This document shows, piece by piece, positions 27,088-35,567 of a DNA stretch of 38,824 bases. A program made the position numbers and the translations under genes. Position 1 is the stretch's first letter; each line of letters opens with the position of its first letter. A model generated the notes under the pieces. It did not search any database and was not told where the DNA came from. It worked only from the letters and a program-made list of their open reading frames with translations. The DNA is from Thermomonas sp. (lineage in GTDB: Bacteria; Pseudomonadota; Gammaproteobacteria; Xanthomonadales; Xanthomonadaceae), in NCBI RefSeq assembly GCF_025993755.1, contig NZ_JAMQHN010000107.1, positions 1 through 38,824 on the forward strand, written 5' to 3'.

Positions 27088-27372
27088 ATGCAAATCCATT
27101 TCCAGGCAAACGGAATGCCGGTCGAATTCCGCCGCGACAGGATGACCGGGACAGCCGTCCTCGTCACGCCGAGCGAGACGATCACCCTCCAGACTGCGGT
27201 CAATCCGCTCACGCACCTCAGCATCAGGCTAACCCGCACGTGGACGGCAACGATAGCTGGAACAGAGGTTCGCATCGTGAAAACGCGGCCGCTGTTGCTG
27301 GCGGGTCTCCGCCCACATCGCTACGAGGTCTTCGTGGACGGAAATCCGGTTGCGACCGCGACAGGCTTCTAA
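27088..27372 (+). CDS. Small beta-rich protein of unknown function
   Basis: A 94-residue soluble protein with no family I recognise. It reads as alternating short strands: FQANGMPVEFRRD, GTAVLVTPSETITLQT, LSIRLTRTWTATIAG, VRIVKTRPLLLAGLRPHRYEVFVDG and NPVATATGF. This resembles a small beta sandwich or barrel. No cysteines, signal peptide or membrane segment. The start has GGAGGG a few bases upstream and follows the 279-residue gene by 48 bases, so the two are probably co-transcribed. It is the last gene of the plus-strand cassette. A second strong AGGAGG directly follows its stop with no gene behind it. Confidence 0.72.
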   Translation: MQIHFQANGMPVEFRRDRMTGTAVLVTPSETITLQTAVNPLTHLSIRLTRTWTATIAGTEVRIVKTRPLLLAGLRPHRYEVFVDGNPVATATGF

Positions 27373-27681
27373 GGAGGCCTGATTTTGCCCTGCGGGTAGC
27401 ACGACCCCTGTTGCGTAAGGCTGGCCAGCTAGATGCACGCGCGTCCGGTCATGTCGCATGGCGCCCGCGATCGCAGCAAGGAGCCCGGTGAGCCAGGCTG
27501 CTGAGTCGCGTTGCGCACCACGCAACATAAGACCTGACGCGGGCTATGGCGTCTCCTGCGCAATGCGGCGCAATGCGGCGCAAGCCGGCACCGATGCCGC
27601 CTTCATTGTCCTGGGCCACCAACCTCAGCCTCGCCGGCGGGCCGCTCGCCCACTGCAACGAGATGCTTGAATCCTGAGAGT
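27373..27681. other. Intergenic region with orphan ribosome site and repeats
   Basis: 309 bases between the end of the plus-strand cassette and the convergent efflux operon. The region opens with AAGGAGG overlapping the stop of the small beta protein, but the only nearby start, TTG at 27385, is closed after four codons. Further on is a ten-base tandem repeat, CAATGCGGCG, twice with a degenerate third copy (27561-27589), and a perfect hairpin at 27520-27536. Short open frames on both strands (27458-27670 plus, 27449-27685 minus) lack ribosome sites and protein-like composition. It may hold the decayed remains of a further cassette gene. Confidence 0.5.
27520..27536. terminator. Hairpin between convergent operons
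   Basis: GTTGCG and CGCAAC form a perfect six-base-pair stem with a five-base loop (CACCA). It lies between the plus-strand cassette and the minus-strand efflux operon, about 150 bases from each stop codon. A bidirectional terminator is a reasonable reading, but no T run follows on either strand. Confidence 0.35.
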
Positions 27682-30600
27682 TCAAGCCCCCCGCTGCAGT
27701 GCCATGTACAGCGCCGGCATCACCAGCAGCACCAACGGTACTGCCACCACCAAGCCGGCGATGATGGCGACCGCCAGCGGCTGCTGCATCTGCGAGCCTT
27801 GGCCGATGGCCAGCGCCAGCGGCAGCAGGGTGAGGATGGCGGCCAGGGTGGACATCAGGATCGGGCGCATGCGGTGCAAGCCGGCGTGCAACAGGGCCTC
27901 CTGCGACAGGGGGCCATCCGCATTGCCATTGCTCTGGGCTTCGCTGAAATAAAAGATCGACAGCTCAGTGACGATGCCGACGATCATGGTCATGCCCATC
28001 AACGCCGAGATGTTCAGCTCGATGCCGGTGACCCACAGGCCAAGGAAGACGGCGCTCAACGACAACAGCGGCGCCGCCAGGATCGCCAGCGCCACGCGGA
28101 AGCTTTCGTACAGGAACAGCAGCAGGGCGAACACCAGCGCCACCGCGGCCAGCAGCACCACGGTCAGGTCATGGAACGCCGCCTGCTGCTGCGCATACAG
28201 GCCGCCAAGTTCGTGATACATGCCTGCTGGCAGCAACCCCGGCTGCGCCAGCACGCGCTTGACGTCGCCCACCGTGCTGCCCATGTCACGTCCCACGATA
28301 CGGGCGGTGACGGCCACCATGCGCTTGAGGTTGTCGCGATTGATTTCCGGCTGCCCCTGCACGGTTTGCAGCGTGGCCACCGTGTCCAGCGGCACCAGAC
28401 GCCCGTCACTGCTGCGCAACAGCAAAGCCTGCAACTGCTCGATCTGCGCACGCGCGGCCGGCGGCAACCAGACGCGTACCTCCACGCGCTTGGGTCCCTG
28501 CGGCAGCTGCGCAGCCACGTTGCCGGCCACTGCATCGGCCACCTGCTGCGCCACCGTGGATGGATCCAGCCCGTACAGTGCGGCCTTGGCCGGGTCGGTA
28601 CGCACCACCAGCGCATCACCGGCGGGGTTGATGCCGTTTCGCACTTCCACCACGCCGGGCACCTTGCCCACGGCATCGGCCACCTTGCGTGCGGTGGCGA
28701 CCAGCTGCGCCTCGTCATCGGAATACAGCTTGACCTCGATTGGCTGTGGCACTTCGGTCAGATCGCCAATCAGGTCTTCCATCAATTGCGCCACGTCGAT
28801 GTCCAGCCCTGCGACCTGGGTGCTGGCTTGCCGGCGCACGGATTCCATCACCTCGGCCGTGGACGGGCGCTGGCCATCTTTCAGGCGCACAAAGAAATCG
28901 CCCGTGTTCGCTTCGGTCAGTCCGCCGCCAAGCTGCAGGCCGGTGCGCCGGGAATAGGTCTGCACATGCGGATTGCTGCGGAGGATGCGTTCCACCTGCA
29001 GCAGCATGCGGTTGGTTTCCTGCAACGATGTACCCGGCTGCGAACGATAGTCGAGGATGAAGCCACCTTCATCCATCGCCGGCATAAACCCGCTACCCAC
29101 GCGCAGGTACGCAAGGCCGCCGGCCAGCAGCAGCGGCAAGGCGATCAAGAGCAGCCACGCGGGCCGGCGCAGCAAGCCCTGCAACGCGCGCTGGTAATGC
29201 ACTGCCAACCATTGCGTCACGCGTCCCGGCGGGCGCTCGCGCGCATGTTCTGGATTGATCAGCCAACGCGCCAGCAGGGGCACCGCAACCCAGGTCAGCG
29301 CGTATGAGATCAGCAGCGCACAGGCCATGGTCAGCGACAGCGCCTTGAAGAACGCGCCGGTGACGCCGCCCAGGAAGGCCAGCGGCAGGAAGATCACCAG
29401 CGTTGCGGCGCTGGATCCGGTCAGTGGCCGGGTGAACTCCCGTGCGGCGGCGGCAACCCGCGTGGAGATCTCCGCGCTGCCTTCGTGTACACGGCGCACG
29501 ATGTGTTCCAGCATCACGATGACATCGTCGATCAGCAGACCAACGGCGGCGGCCATGCCACCCAGGGTCATCATGTTGAAACTCATCTTCAACAGCGTCA
29601 GCAGCAGCACGGTCATGGCCAAGGTAGCCGGCACCGTGATCAACACGATCAGGATGATGCGGGTGTTGCGCAGAAACAGGAATAGCACCAAGCCAGCCAG
29701 CGCGATGCCGATCAGAATGGCGTCGCGCACGCTGCCAGCCGCCCCCACCACCAGCAGCGATTGGTCATACCAGTTGGCAACCGCGAGCGAATGCCCGTTG
29801 CTGCGCTCGAACTCCATCAGGCGTTGCTTCACCGCCTGCGCGATCTGCACGCTGTTGCCATCCGGCTGCTGATACACCTCCAGCAGCACGGCATCGCGGC
29901 CATCGGCCGTGGCGCGCACCCACTGCGGCGCCGTGCCCATGCGCACCTTCGCAATGTCGCCCAGTCGCAAAGCTCCGCGCGCATCGGCGCGCAAAACGAT
30001 ATTGGACAACGCTGCCATGCTGTTCGGCTGGTTGTCGGCCATCACCAGATAGAGTTTGTAATGGTCCTCCAGGCGTCCGGCGGATTGCAGTGTGGCGGCA
30101 TTGGCCACGGCGTGGGCCACGTCGGCCAGCGCCAGCCCTTGCGCGCGCAGCTTCGCCGCATCCACGTCGACCTGGAATTCGCCAACGGCGCCCCCTTGCA
30201 CTTCCACACGCGCCACGCCGTTCACGCCGGACAGCAACGGCTTGAGCTGGTACTCGGCCACGTCGCGCAGCTGCGTGGGCGACAGCGTGCCCGAGCGCAG
30301 GCTGTAGGCCAGGATCGGAAACACGGTGGGATCCAGCCGGATGGCCTCGGTGTGCACGCCCGCCGGCAGATCCGGCATGGCCTGGGCAATGGCCGCATCC
30401 ACTTCCAGCAAGGCGCGCGCCATGTCGGCGCCCCAGTCGAACCCGATATTGATTTCGGCGCTGCCGCGGCTGGTGGTAGAGCGCAGCTCGCGCACGCCGC
30501 GCACGCGACGGATGGCGTCTTCCACGGGCCGCGTGGTGGACACCACCATCTGGTCGGCGGGCTGATCGCCGGCATCCAGCGTCACACGCACCCGCGGAAA

Positions 30601-30732
30601 CGCCACGTCGGGAAACAGCGTGACCGGAAGCCGCAGCGCACTGGCCAGTCCACCCACGGCCAGCACGAGGATCAGGAACAGCAGCGATCGACGGTGGCGA
30701 AAACACCAGTCCTGCACCCCGCCACCGCTCAT
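27682..30732 (-). CDS. RND efflux permease
   Basis: A 1016-residue inner-membrane proton-driven pump with the full RND plan: helix 1 after VQDWCFRHRRSLLFLILV, two large periplasmic loops, and helices 2-6 and 8-12. Helix 4 reads GLLIDDVIVMLEH, with the paired aspartates of AcrB-type pumps. Helix 10 reads MTMIVGIVTELSIFYF, with a glutamate where AcrB has its relay lysine, as in CusA-like metal pumps. The substrate class is therefore unclear, although CusA/CzcA-like naming would be common. Its ATG overlaps the adaptor stop (ATGA). It is the last gene of a tripartite operon. Confidence 0.93.
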   Translation of the reverse strand: MSGGGVQDWCFRHRRSLLFLILVLAVGGLASALRLPVTLFPDVAFPRVRVTLDAGDQPADQMVVSTTRPVEDAIRRVRGVRELRSTTSRGSAEINIGFDWGADMARALLEVDAAIAQAMPDLPAGVHTEAIRLDPTVFPILAYSLRSGTLSPTQLRDVAEYQLKPLLSGVNGVARVEVQGGAVGEFQVDVDAAKLRAQGLALADVAHAVANAATLQSAGRLEDHYKLYLVMADNQPNSMAALSNIVLRADARGALRLGDIAKVRMGTAPQWVRATADGRDAVLLEVYQQPDGNSVQIAQAVKQRLMEFERSNGHSLAVANWYDQSLLVVGAAGSVRDAILIGIALAGLVLFLFLRNTRIILIVLITVPATLAMTVLLLTLLKMSFNMMTLGGMAAAVGLLIDDVIVMLEHIVRRVHEGSAEISTRVAAAAREFTRPLTGSSAATLVIFLPLAFLGGVTGAFFKALSLTMACALLISYALTWVAVPLLARWLINPEHARERPPGRVTQWLAVHYQRALQGLLRRPAWLLLIALPLLLAGGLAYLRVGSGFMPAMDEGGFILDYRSQPGTSLQETNRMLLQVERILRSNPHVQTYSRRTGLQLGGGLTEANTGDFFVRLKDGQRPSTAEVMESVRRQASTQVAGLDIDVAQLMEDLIGDLTEVPQPIEVKLYSDDEAQLVATARKVADAVGKVPGVVEVRNGINPAGDALVVRTDPAKAALYGLDPSTVAQQVADAVAGNVAAQLPQGPKRVEVRVWLPPAARAQIEQLQALLLRSSDGRLVPLDTVATLQTVQGQPEINRDNLKRMVAVTARIVGRDMGSTVGDVKRVLAQPGLLPAGMYHELGGLYAQQQAAFHDLTVVLLAAVALVFALLLFLYESFRVALAILAAPLLSLSAVFLGLWVTGIELNISALMGMTMIVGIVTELSIFYFSEAQSNGNADGPLSQEALLHAGLHRMRPILMSTLAAILTLLPLALAIGQGSQMQQPLAVAIIAGLVVAVPLVLLVMPALYMALQRGA

Positions 30733-31784
30733 TGCTTGCCCTCTTGTACCGGCATGCCGTCTTCTGCTTCGTAAGCCCCCTCCACGATGATCCTGGCCTG
30801 CGCGGTCAAATTCGCTTCCACCCCCAGCACGACGCCCACGGGCTGGCGCACGTGCACCGGAACCCGATGCGCCTTGCCCGCCTGCACGATGAAGAGATGA
30901 TCGCCAGCATCGTCATGAACCACGGCTTGCCGCGGCACCGCCCAAGCGGAATAGGCTGCGCCTTCAATCTGCGCCGTCAATGCGTCGCCCGGATGCAGCC
31001 CGGCGTGCGCCGGCAATTCCACCAGCACGGGCAGCAAACGGGTTTGCGGGTCGATGCTGCGGCCCGCGGTGCGAACTTGCCCGACGACAACGCCGCCCGC
31101 GAATGCGCCCTGCAGGCGCACCTGCTGCCCGGCCTGCACATTGAAAGCGGCCTCGGAAGGCGCCAGCGACAACGCCCCCACCAACGCTTGCGCGGGAGCG
31201 AAGGTCAGCAATGGCGCATCGGCGGCGAAACGGTCGCCATTGCCGATCGCCAGCGTGGTGACCATCCCATCGGCTGGCGCGCGCAGCACTTCGCTGGCAC
31301 TTCCGCCGCCTGCAGCACGCTGCGCCTCCAATCCCACCTGCGCATCGGACAACGCCTTTCGGGCAGCCGCCAACTGCGATTCGGTCGCCAGATGCTGTTC
31401 GAACAGGCTGCGGGTGCGCTCCAGTTCCCCTTGCGCCAGGGCGAGCGTGCTTTCCGCCTGCGCATACGCGTTGCGCGCGGCCGGTTCGGGAGCGATCGAC
31501 AGCAGCGCCTGTCCGGCGCGCACGGCCTGGCCGGCTGACACATGCAAGGCCAGGATTTGCCCGCCATGTCCCAGGCTGAGCGTGCGCGCCCGCTGGGGAT
31601 CCGCTTCCACGCTGCCCCAGGCATTCAGCACATCGTGGAAGGATTGCCTCTGAGCAGGAACAGTGGTGATTTGGACTTGTGTCGCCGCGTCACCGCCATC
31701 TTGTTGCGCACCGGTGCAGCCGCCCAGCAGCAGGGTGGCTACCAACGCCAGTGCCGGGACAAGGAAAGCAGCACGATGAGTCAT
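30729..31784 (-). CDS. RND periplasmic adaptor (HlyD-like lipoprotein)
   Basis: A 351-residue membrane fusion protein. A signal peptide ends in the lipobox LLLGGC, so it should be lipid-anchored at the inner membrane. A barrel-sandwich strand pair (GGQILALHVSAGQAVRAGQALL) is followed by a helical hairpin of about 80 residues (NAYAQAESTLALAQGELERTRSLF) and then RAPADGMVTTLAIGNGD. The second half holds the beta-barrel and membrane-proximal regions. It links the permease to the outer-membrane factor. No metal-binding His/Met-rich N-terminal extension, so metal specificity is not indicated. Start chosen at 31784, overlapping the outer-membrane factor stop (ATGA). Confidence 0.92.
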   Translation of the reverse strand: MTHRAAFLVPALALVATLLLGGCTGAQQDGGDAATQVQITTVPAQRQSFHDVLNAWGSVEADPQRARTLSLGHGGQILALHVSAGQAVRAGQALLSIAPEPAARNAYAQAESTLALAQGELERTRSLFEQHLATESQLAAARKALSDAQVGLEAQRAAGGGSASEVLRAPADGMVTTLAIGNGDRFAADAPLLTFAPAQALVGALSLAPSEAAFNVQAGQQVRLQGAFAGGVVVGQVRTAGRSIDPQTRLLPVLVELPAHAGLHPGDALTAQIEGAAYSAWAVPRQAVVHDDAGDHLFIVQAGKAHRVPVHVRQPVGVVLGVEANLTAQARIIVEGAYEAEDGMPVQEGKQ

Positions 31785-33175
31785 GGAGAAGACACCTTGG
31801 TCTCGAAATCGGTGCGCCCCAGCAATGTGTGCAGGGCAATCGCGGTAGCCGAACGCGCCTGTTGCAGGTTGGCCAGATCGGCATCCGCGGCCAATGCATT
31901 GCCGCGCAGTGCCAGATAGGCCAGCCAGTCCAAGCGATGCTGCTGCCACGCCTGCTCGGCCGCACGTCGGGCAGTATCCATCTGGCGCGCATGCGCCGAA
32001 GCGGCGGGAAGCTGGGCATCCTGCGCCTGCAGGTCCGCCTGCAGCCGCGCCACATCGTTGCGCGTGGCCAGCAAGCGGGCTTCGTAATCATCCTTCAGCT
32101 GCTGCCGGGTGGCAGTGGCGATGGCGATATTGCCGCGATTGCGATTGAACAAAGGCAGCGTCAACCCGAACGTGATGCCCTGCGTCTGCACATTGCCGGT
32201 ATCCCCGGCGCGCACCATTCCCAGGCTCAGCATCGGGAACTGCGCGCGGATGGCGCCCCGCAGCTGGGCATCGGAAGCGCGAAAGCCGGCCTGCAGCGCC
32301 AACAGATCGGGGCGACGCTGAGGCAGGTTCTCCAGCGCCGCACGCACCTGCGCTGCGCTGGGCGATGCCGCCTCCACGCTGCCTGCCGCATCGCCCACCA
32401 GCGGCAAGGGTGCTTGCGCAGCCAAGCCCAGCAGCTGGCGCAACTCCGATTCTGCTTGATCCAGCGCAACTGCATTGTCGCCGGCGCGCTTGCGCACATC
32501 GCTGGCGGCATTGAGGGCTGTTGCCGCCACGTCATGGGTCAGGTTGCCCTCGCGCAAGGCCGCCAATGCCGACGCTTCCAAAGGCTGCAGGGCATCCAGC
32601 TCTTGAGCCAATTGCTGACGTTGCGCGCGCAGGGTTTGCACCTGCAAAAACAGCTGGCGCGCTTGCGCGATGGTTTGCCATTCCATCCACAACACGTTGA
32701 GGTTGGCCTGTTGCAGCTGGTCCTGCTGCGGTATCTGGCTCTGCAGCAAAGCGGCAACATCCCAACTCAGCCCCAGATTGAACGCATGCACCAACCCGGC
32801 CGCATTACCCAAGGGGCGGTCGGTTTCGAAACTCACTGACGGATCCGGCAGCAGGCCTGCGGCAAACGCCTGCGCCTGCGCGATGCCGGCTGCCGACCGC
32901 TGCGCCAGCAAGGCAGGGCTGTTGGCCACCGCAAGCATGGCGGTCTCGGTGCTGTCCAATCCGTCGCTGGGGTCGAACCGATGCTGTCGCAGCTCGGGCA
33001 GCGGCATCTGTGCCAACGGCACCGACAGCGCCTCCACTGCGGGGCTGCCTTCTGCCTGCGACAGGGCAAGCGGCTGGTAGGTGGCGCAGCCGGCAGATCC
33101 CAAAATGAAAATGGCAGGGAAAAGAAAGGCCGTGCACGCACGGAAGCGTGAAAAGCAAGCACCGATCGGCAGCAT
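31781..33175 (-). CDS. TolC-family outer-membrane efflux lipoprotein
   Basis: A 464-residue outer-membrane factor, first gene of the tripartite pump operon. The signal peptide ends in LGSAGC, suggesting a lipid-anchored outer-membrane protein. Two repeats of long helices surround beta segments; typical are TAMLAVANSPALLAQRSAAGIAQAQAFAAGLLPDP and LPLFNRNRGNIAIA. Trimerises to form the exit duct. The ATG has no Shine-Dalgarno sequence in the bases before it, so the start is less sure than for its neighbours. It lies 51 bases after recX on the same strand, with a weak hairpin between them. Confidence 0.9.
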   Translation of the reverse strand: MLPIGACFSRFRACTAFLFPAIFILGSAGCATYQPLALSQAEGSPAVEALSVPLAQMPLPELRQHRFDPSDGLDSTETAMLAVANSPALLAQRSAAGIAQAQAFAAGLLPDPSVSFETDRPLGNAAGLVHAFNLGLSWDVAALLQSQIPQQDQLQQANLNVLWMEWQTIAQARQLFLQVQTLRAQRQQLAQELDALQPLEASALAALREGNLTHDVAATALNAASDVRKRAGDNAVALDQAESELRQLLGLAAQAPLPLVGDAAGSVEAASPSAAQVRAALENLPQRRPDLLALQAGFRASDAQLRGAIRAQFPMLSLGMVRAGDTGNVQTQGITFGLTLPLFNRNRGNIAIATATRQQLKDDYEARLLATRNDVARLQADLQAQDAQLPAASAHARQMDTARRAAEQAWQQHRLDWLAYLALRGNALAADADLANLQQARSATAIALHTLLGRTDFETKVSSP

Positions 33176-33189
33176 TGAGGAAAACTAAC

Positions 33190-33216
33190 ACGCTGCCGTT
33201 AAGCGTTCCTCAGCGT
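33190..33216 (-). terminator. Possible terminator after recX
   Basis: On the minus strand ACGCTG and CAGCGT form a six-base-pair stem with a 15-base loop. An inner alternative, ACGCT with AGCGT, has a seven-base loop. GTTAGTTTT follows, giving a short T-rich tail. It lies 11 bases after the recX stop, so it could end the lexA-recA-recX transcript before the efflux operon. It is weak, and read-through is possible. Confidence 0.4.
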
Positions 33217-33226
33217 CTTCCACAAA

Positions 33227-33730
33227 CTACGTCTGCACAAGCGCGGCGCGCGCCTGCTCCATGGAAAAGCCCCGACGCAGGAGGTAGTCCATGGCTTTCC
33301 GCCGGGCGGCCTCCACGCCGGACAGCGCCTGCGGTTGGCGACGATGGATCAGCTCGCGGGCGATCTCGGTCCAATCGCCTTCGAATTCGTCCATGGCCGC
33401 GGCGACGACGTCCGCCGGCAGTCCATGCAGGTTGGCCAGTTCGGCACGAACGTAGGCGGGACCGTAGCCGCTGCCGGCACGAACGCGCAGCAGCGATTCG
33501 GCAAAACGTGCATCGCTCTGCCAGCCCTCGCTCGCCAGCCTGCCCACCACCGCCTGCGCGTCGGCGGCAGGCACACCGCGTTGAATTAGTTTGCGTTCCA
33601 GTTCGAACTGTGAGTGCTCGCGACGGGTCAGCAGTCCGAAGGCGCGCTGGATTGGCGTCGGATCGGCTCGCGGCGGGCGCCGACGCCGGGCAGCGACGTC
33701 CTTGTCGGGCCCTGGCGCCGAATGGTTCAT
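33227..33730 (-). CDS. recX: RecA modulator RecX
   Basis: A 167-residue regulator that binds RecA filaments and limits their growth. It shows the repeated three-helix pattern of Rec[26 protein letters not shown], then [29 protein letters not shown], and a C-terminal [20 protein letters not shown]. The first 25 residues are basic and variable. The ATG at 33730 overlaps the recA stop as ATGA, so it is probably made at a low level by coupled translation from the recA message. Confidence 0.94.
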   Translation of the reverse strand: MNHSAPGPDKDVAARRRRPPRADPTPIQRAFGLLTRREHSQFELERKLIQRGVPAADAQAVVGRLASEGWQSDARFAESLLRVRAGSGYGPAYVRAELANLHGLPADVVAAAMDEFEGDWTEIARELIHRRQPQALSGVEAARRKAMDYLLRRGFSMEQARAALVQT

Positions 33731-34746
33731 TCGCCTTCTTCGCGCGTGGCTTCCTGCGGGACGAATTTCTCGCGCAGGATCGCTTCCAGTTTGGCGGCGA
33801 TCTCCGGGTTTTCCTTGAAGAACTGGCGGGCATTTTCCTTGCCCTGCCCGATCCTCTGACCGTCGTAGCTGTACCAGGCGCCGGACTTCTCGACCAGTTC
33901 CGCGTTGACGCCCATCTCGATCAGTTCACCCTCGCGCGAGATGCCTTCGCCATAGAGAATCTCGGTGATGACCTGCTTGAACGGCGGCGCCAGCTTGTTC
34001 TTGACCACCTTGATCCGGGTCTGGTTGCCGATGATTTCCTCGCCTTTCTTGATGCTGCCGATGCGACGGATATCGAGCCGCACCGAGGCGTAGAACTTGA
34101 GTGCGTTGCCGCCGGTGGTGGTTTCCGGGCTCTGGCCCGGCATCATCACGCCGATCTTCATGCGCAGCTGGTTGATGAAGATCACCAGGGTGTTGCTGCG
34201 CTTGATGTTGCCGGTGAGCTTGCGCAGGGCCTGGCTCATCAGGCGCGCCTGCAGGCCGGGCAGTTGGTCGCCCATCTCGCCTTCGATTTCGGCCTTGGGC
34301 GTCAACGCGGCCACCGAGTCGATCACCACCATGTCGACGGCATTGGAGCGCACCAGCATGTCGGCGATTTCCAGCGCCTGCTCGCCGGTATCGGGCTGCG
34401 ACAGATACAGATCATCGAGGTTCACGCCCAGCTTCTGCGCGTAGATCGGGTCCAGCGCGTGCTCGGCGTCGATGAAGGCGCAGGTGCCGCCGGCCTTCTG
34501 GCACTGTGCGATGGCCTGCAGGGTCAGCGTGGTCTTGCCCGAGGATTCCGGACCGTAGATTTCCACCACGCGACCCTTGGGCAGGCCGCCGATACCGAGA
34601 GCAATGTCGAGCATCAGCGAACCGGTGCCGATCGTTTCCACCGCTTCCACGGTGCGATCGCCCATCCGCATCACCGAACCCTTGCCGAACTGGCGCTCGA
34701 TCTGGGTCAGGGCCGCGGCCAGCGCGCGCTTCTTGTTTTCGTCCAT
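33727..34746 (-). CDS. recA: Recombinase RecA
   Basis: A 339-residue ATP-dependent strand-exchange protein and co-protease for LexA cleavage. It starts [23 protein letters not shown]. The P-loop is GPESSGKTT, Walker B is [12 protein letters not shown], and the DNA-binding loop-2 region is [22 protein letters not shown]. The C-terminus is acidic (QEATREEGE), as usual. AAGGAG lies seven bases before the ATG. No copy of the LexA box found at lexA is visible in the 183 bases upstream, but a strong hairpin lies in the leader. It is followed by recX with overlapping codons. Confidence 0.98.
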   Translation of the reverse strand: MDENKKRALAAALTQIERQFGKGSVMRMGDRTVEAVETIGTGSLMLDIALGIGGLPKGRVVEIYGPESSGKTTLTLQAIAQCQKAGGTCAFIDAEHALDPIYAQKLGVNLDDLYLSQPDTGEQALEIADMLVRSNAVDMVVIDSVAALTPKAEIEGEMGDQLPGLQARLMSQALRKLTGNIKRSNTLVIFINQLRMKIGVMMPGQSPETTTGGNALKFYASVRLDIRRIGSIKKGEEIIGNQTRIKVVKNKLAPPFKQVITEILYGEGISREGELIEMGVNAELVEKSGAWYSYDGQRIGQGKENARQFFKENPEIAAKLEAILREKFVPQEATREEGE

Positions 34747-34811
34747 CGGGGTGCTCCTTGAAGGGGGTTGGGATGGTGTTCGTTCGGTACGTGGGCAGCT
34801 TAGGCGGGGCC

Positions 34812-34830
34812 CGTCGCACGGACTGCGACG
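34812..34830 (-). promoter_or_regulatory. Hairpin in the recA leader
   Basis: CGTCGCA and TGCGACG form a perfect seven-base-pair inverted repeat with a five-base loop, about 66 bases upstream of the recA start. There is no T run after it, so it is not an obvious terminator. It may be an RNA structure in the leader or a protein site near the recA promoter. Confidence 0.4.
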
Positions 34831-34884
34831 CTGGCGAACCGCGATGGAAATTTTTCACGTCGGGCGCATCGGGAAAATCGGAAA

Positions 34885-34900
34885 ACGCCGCGCGCGGCGT
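34885..34900 (-). terminator. Intrinsic terminator after lexA
   Basis: A 16-base perfect palindrome, ACGCCGCGCGCGGCGT, begins 29 bases after the lexA stop. On the minus strand it is followed by TTTCCGATTTT, giving a GC-rich stem plus T-rich tail. This suggests that most lexA transcripts end here and that recA has its own promoter. Confidence 0.6.
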
Positions 34901-34929
34901 CGGATTTGCGCTCGATGCGGGCGGTCGGC

Positions 34930-35565
34930 TCAGGCATGCGGCCGCACCAGCCCGCAGTACAGGCCCTCGATGGCGAAATCCTGCCCCGGCTGGACCTCGA
35001 TCGGCTCGTGATCGGGGTTGCGCGGCAACAGCCGGATTTTCCCGCGGGCGGGCTTGAACAGCTTGACCGTGATTTCATCGTCGATCCGTGCGATCACCAC
35101 CTGCCCGCTGCGCGCTTCATTGGTGCGGTGCACGCCGATCAGATCGCCGTCGAAGATGCCCTCGTCGCGCATCGAATCGCCCTTGACCCGAAGCAGGTAA
35201 TCGGGGGTCATCGAGAACAAGGTGCGATCCATCAGCACCACCTGTTCGCTGCCGATGTCGGCACCGATCGGCACGCCCGCCGCCACCTGACCCAACACCG
35301 GCAACTGCAGCGCGTCGTCGTTGGCCGGAAGGTCGAGTTGGCGTGGCCGATTCGGCCACTGCAGCAAGCGCAGGCTGCGCGCGCGACCGGGGCTGCGCTC
35401 GATCACACCGGCCGCTTCCAGTGCCTCGAGGTGATATTGCGCGGCGCGAACGCCGCTGAAGCCGAAAGCGTGGGCGATTTCCGCCTGCGAGGGCGCGAAC
35501 CCGTCGGCTTCGATCCGTTCCGCGAGGAAGACGTGTATGGCTTGTTGTTTGGCTGTCAGTTCCAT
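34930..35565 (-). CDS. lexA: SOS repressor LexA
   Basis: A 211-residue repressor. The N-terminal winged helix (about 1-70) starts MELTAKQQAIHVFLAERI and has SQAEIAHAFGFSGVRAAQYHLEAL. The C-terminal self-cleavage domain shows the Ala96-Gly97 scissile bond in VAAGVP, the nucleophile Ser131 in KGDSM and the lysine Lys168 in ITVKLF. RecA filaments trigger cleavage after DNA damage. The frame stays open six codons upstream, but the ATG at 35565 gives the family N-terminus. That start is only two bases from the LexA box and lies within two or three bases of the predicted transcript start, so the message is likely leaderless. Confidence 0.97.
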   Translation of the reverse strand: MELTAKQQAIHVFLAERIEADGFAPSQAEIAHAFGFSGVRAAQYHLEALEAAGVIERSPGRARSLRLLQWPNRPRQLDLPANDDALQLPVLGQVAAGVPIGADIGSEQVVLMDRTLFSMTPDYLLRVKGDSMRDEGIFDGDLIGVHRTNEARSGQVVIARIDDEITVKLFKPARGKIRLLPRNPDHEPIEVQPGQDFAIEGLYCGLVRPHA

Positions 35566-35567
35566 GG

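Noticed and set aside
19752-27372. The cassette as an integrated mobile island
   Set aside because: No integrase, transposase, attachment repeats or tRNA gene was seen at either edge, and base composition looks like the surroundings by eye.
27370-27400. A short coding sequence after the AGGAGG at 27371-27377
   Set aside because: The only start codon nearby is followed by a stop after four codons, so it was reported as an orphan site and not as a gene.
27449-27685. Small open frames on both strands between the cassette and the efflux operon
   Set aside because: No ribosome binding site, no family resemblance and low-complexity content; treated as intergenic.
27667-29307. 546-codon open frame on the plus strand inside the RND permease gene
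   Set aside because: Gln- and His-rich antisense shadow of the permease.
27682-33175. Naming the pump as copper/silver (cus) or cobalt/zinc/cadmium (czc) genes
   Set aside because: The helix 4 residues are of multidrug type and the adaptor has no metal-binding extension, so gene symbols would claim too much.
34885-34900. The 16-base palindrome as a LexA-type operator for recA
   Set aside because: It is pure GC-rich stem followed by a T-rich tail on the lexA strand and bears no likeness to the LexA box, so a terminator is the better reading.
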